Source of the DNA: Serratia marcescens
GTDB lineage: Bacteria; Pseudomonadota; Gammaproteobacteria; Enterobacterales; Enterobacteriaceae
Direction of reading: 5' to 3'
Assembly (NCBI RefSeq): GCF_001902635.1
Contig: NZ_MJAO01000002.1
Coordinates: 1 to 64,000 of the forward strand
Length of the DNA: 64,000 nt
Below are positions 62,096 to 64,000 of this stretch, piece by piece; position 1 is the first letter of the stretch; each line of letters starts with the position of its first letter. The notes beneath the pieces are model-generated. The model saw only the letters and a list, made by a program, of their open reading frames with translations, did not search any database and was not told the origin of the DNA. A program made the translations under genes and the position numbers.

Positions 62096-64000
62096 CAAGT
62101 GCGCTCCTGGCTACTGCGTTGTTTGGCTTGTGAGCGATAGTGCTCGAACCAGGTTGCCAGGCCGCGGACCACCACATAAAAGACCGGCGTCAGGAACAGG
62201 CCGAATAGGGTCACGCCCAGCATGCCGGCAAAAACCGCAACCCCCATGGCCTGACGCATTTCCGCGCCCGCGCCGCTGGCGAAGATCAGCGGAACGACGC
62301 CGGCGATAAAAGCAAGCGATGTCATTACGATGGGCCTTAACCGCAGCCGGCAGGCTTTGATGACCGCATCGAGCGCGCTTGCGCCTTCCTCTTCCAGACT
62401 GCGGGCGAACTCCACGATCAGAATGGCGTTCTTGGCGGCCAAACCGACCAGCACAATGAGGCCTATCTGGACGAAGACGTTGTTGTCGCCGCCCACCAGC
62501 CAGACGCCCAGGATGGCGCTCAGCAAACACATGGGCACGATGAGCAGCACCGCCAAAGGCAGCAGCCAGCTGTTGTATTGCGTGGCGAGGATCAGGTAGG
62601 CGAGCAGTACGCACAGTGGGAAAATGAACAACGCCGTATCCCCTGCGAGTTTTTGCTGGTAGGTGAGGTCTGTCCATTCTACGGCCATGCCTTCTGGCAG
62701 CGTCTCTTTGGCCAAACGCTCCATGAGTGCAACCACCTGCCCGGAACTGACGCCCGCCGCCGCGCCGCCCGTGATATCGGCCGAGGGATAGCCGTTGTAA
62801 CGGATGATGCGATCCGGGCCGGCGCTCGGCGTCACGGTGACAAAGGAAGACAGCGGCAACATGTTTCCGGCGGCATTGCGCACCTGTAGCCGACCGATGG
62901 CCTCAGCCTGCATGCGATGATCGGCATCGGCCTGGGCGGTCACCTTGTAGGTGCGGCCAAACCGATTGAAATCATTGATGTAGAGTGAACCGAGGTAGAT
63001 CTGCAGCGACTCGAACACCTCTGCCAGACGCACCCCTTGGCTCTGGGCCTGAGTGCGATCGATAGAGACGTCGAATTGCGGCGCATTGATGTCCAGGCTG
63101 GTCATCAGGCCGGCTACCTGTCCTGACTCGGCGGCTTTCGTCATCAGGATTTGGGTGTGCTGAACCAAGGCTTCAAGCCCGGCGCCGCTGCGATCTTCTA
63201 CCTGCATCTTGAATCCGCCGGTGGCGCCGAGACCGGGCACCGGCGGCGGCGGAAAGACGCCGAGGAAGCCATCGGGGATGTCGGCGAATTTTGCCTGCAG
63301 CCGTCCGGCTATCGCCGTCGCGGCGAGTTCTGGCGTTGTGCGATCCTTAAACGGATCGAGCATGACGAACATCACGGCGGCATTGGGCACGTTGACGAAA
63401 CCGTTGATGGAAAGCCCCGTGAAAGCCACGACGCTTTCAACGCCGGGCTCCGCCAATGCGATCTGCGACATCTTTTTCACCACCGTATCGGTGCGATCCA
63501 GCGAGGCTGAGTTGGGCAACTGGGCGATACCGACGAGGTAGTACTTGTCCTGCATAGGCACGAACCCCGGCGGTACGGCCTTGAAACCAAAGAAGGTCAG
63601 GACGAGGAGCCCGCCGTAAATCAGCAACGCCACGCCGCTGATGCGCACGATCTTGCGCACGGCATTGCTATACGCGTCCGGAACGCGTTGGAAGGGACGA
63701 ACGATCGTGTGCCACGGCCGGGGAAGGCGTTCACCGGCCGGGTGCGGGCGGAGCAACAGCCCGGCCAACGCCGGACTGAGCGTGAGCGAATTGAGCGCCG
63801 ACAAGAGGGTCGAAATAGCAATGGTCAGGGCGAACTGCCGATAAAATTCGCCCTGCAGGCCGCTCAAGAAAGCGGTTGGAATGAAAACGGCGGCAAGCAC
63901 CGAGGTGATGGCGATGATCGGACCGGTGACTTCGCCCATGGCCAGCTGCGCGGCTCGCTGCGGTTTCTCGCCATTTTCGAGGTGCCGTTCCACGTTTTCC
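62095..64000 (-). CDS. RND (HAE1) multidrug efflux pump, C-terminal part
   Basis: The gene runs off the right edge, so about 635 C-terminal residues are seen and the N-terminus is missing. The part begins ENVERHL, then the TM4 region TGPIIAITSVLAAVFIP. It includes the second periplasmic domain (PGFVPMQDKYYLVGIAQLP) and the C-terminal helix bundle (GLAAKNAILIVEFA). It is of the MexF/OqxB style of hydrophobe/amphiphile pumps. The membrane-fusion subunit and regulator must lie beyond the edge. Confidence 0.93.
   Translation of the reverse strand, partial: ENVERHLENGEKPQRAAQLAMGEVTGPIIAITSVLAAVFIPTAFLSGLQGEFYRQFALTIAISTLLSALNSLTLSPALAGLLLRPHPAGERLPRPWHTIVRPFQRVPDAYSNAVRKIVRISGVALLIYGGLLVLTFFGFKAVPPGFVPMQDKYYLVGIAQLPNSASLDRTDTVVKKMSQIALAEPGVESVVAFTGLSINGFVNVPNAAVMFVMLDPFKDRTTPELAATAIAGRLQAKFADIPDGFLGVFPPPPVPGLGATGGFKMQVEDRSGAGLEALVQHTQILMTKAAESGQVAGLMTSLDINAPQFDVSIDRTQAQSQGVRLAEVFESLQIYLGSLYINDFNRFGRTYKVTAQADADHRMQAEAIGRLQVRNAAGNMLPLSSFVTVTPSAGPDRIIRYNGYPSADITGGAAAGVSSGQVVALMERLAKETLPEGMAVEWTDLTYQQKLAGDTALFIFPLCVLLAYLILATQYNSWLLPLAVLLIVPMCLLSAILGVWLVGGDNNVFVQIGLIVLVGLAAKNAILIVEFARSLEEEGASALDAVIKACRLRLRPIVMTSLAFIAGVVPLIFASGAGAEMRQAMGVAVFAGMLGVTLFGLFLTPVFYVVVRGLATWFEHYRSQAKQRSSQERT

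Noticed and set aside
57236-64000. Considered a mobile island boundary for the copper/RND region
   Set aside because: No integrase, transposase, tRNA or flanking repeat is visible in the window, so no boundary can be supported.

Overview
This window is GC-rich chromosomal DNA from an enterobacterium, most likely Serratia marcescens or a close relative. The strongest pointer is an iron(III) ABC operon at 7950-11617 whose three proteins match the Serratia SfuA/SfuB/SfuC system in order, length and sequence as I remember it. Codon use, Fur-, CueR- and KdpE-type sites and the lengths of housekeeping-type proteins agree. I see no rRNA, tRNA, insertion sequence, integrase or CRISPR array. Gene density is high. 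The long gene-poor stretches are the AT-rich divergent region 12510-13256 and six leader or promoter regions of 310-540 bp.

Layout. 1-7.9 kb: aldehyde dehydrogenase with a divergent AraC regulator and a DMT transporter; a stand-alone EF-G paralogue; a YqjD/ElaB-type membrane-anchored protein; a secreted TAP-like hydrolase. 7.9-11.7 kb: sfuABC with a Fur site. 11.9-15.4 kb: a cysteine-rich orphan protein, a divergent small orphan protein and an orphan peptide-binding protein. 15.4-18.6 kb: a magnesium locus made of an M-box riboswitch, mgtE, a candidate acidic/proline leader ORF, an MgtS homologue of 30 residues, a two-helix small protein and a CDF transporter. 18.6-26.3 kb: inositol-phosphatase-like protein, two GNATs, an ABC-F ATPase preceded by an unannotated 27-codon leader peptide and hairpins, a large MscS-type channel, a small lipoprotein and an alpha/beta hydrolase. 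26.3-33.4 kb: Fur-controlled TonB receptor, MASE1-GGDEF cyclase, DUF1428, VOC and VIT1 proteins, and D-serine dehydratase. 33.4-40.6 kb: phospho-beta-glucosidase with an RpiR regulator, nitroreductase, DMT exporter with a divergent XRE-cupin regulator, and a DUF3857/transglutaminase protein with a Fur-like box.

40.6-47.5 kb is a divergent catabolic locus that I could not assign to a known pathway: EutH-type permease, FGGY kinase and DUF1937 protein on the minus strand; GlpA-like [2Fe-2S] flavoprotein, HcnB/OoxA-like flavoprotein and DeoR regulator on the plus strand. 47.5-51.5 kb: gamma-glutamyltransferase, LysR regulator and a Tat-exported agmatine-deiminase-family enzyme. 51.5-56.4 kb: kdpFABC with a KdpE-like box and an extra small membrane ORF, but no kdpDE after kdpC. 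56.9-64 kb: a DUF1493 protein, a copper module (copZ-like, cueR, copA with a 19-bp-spacer CueR promoter) and an RND efflux operon cut by the right edge.

The best candidates for something undescribed are the EutH/kinase/flavoprotein locus, the leader-peptide-controlled ABC-F gene, the small-protein-rich magnesium locus and the cysteine-rich orphan. All family assignments come from reading the translations; no database search was run.
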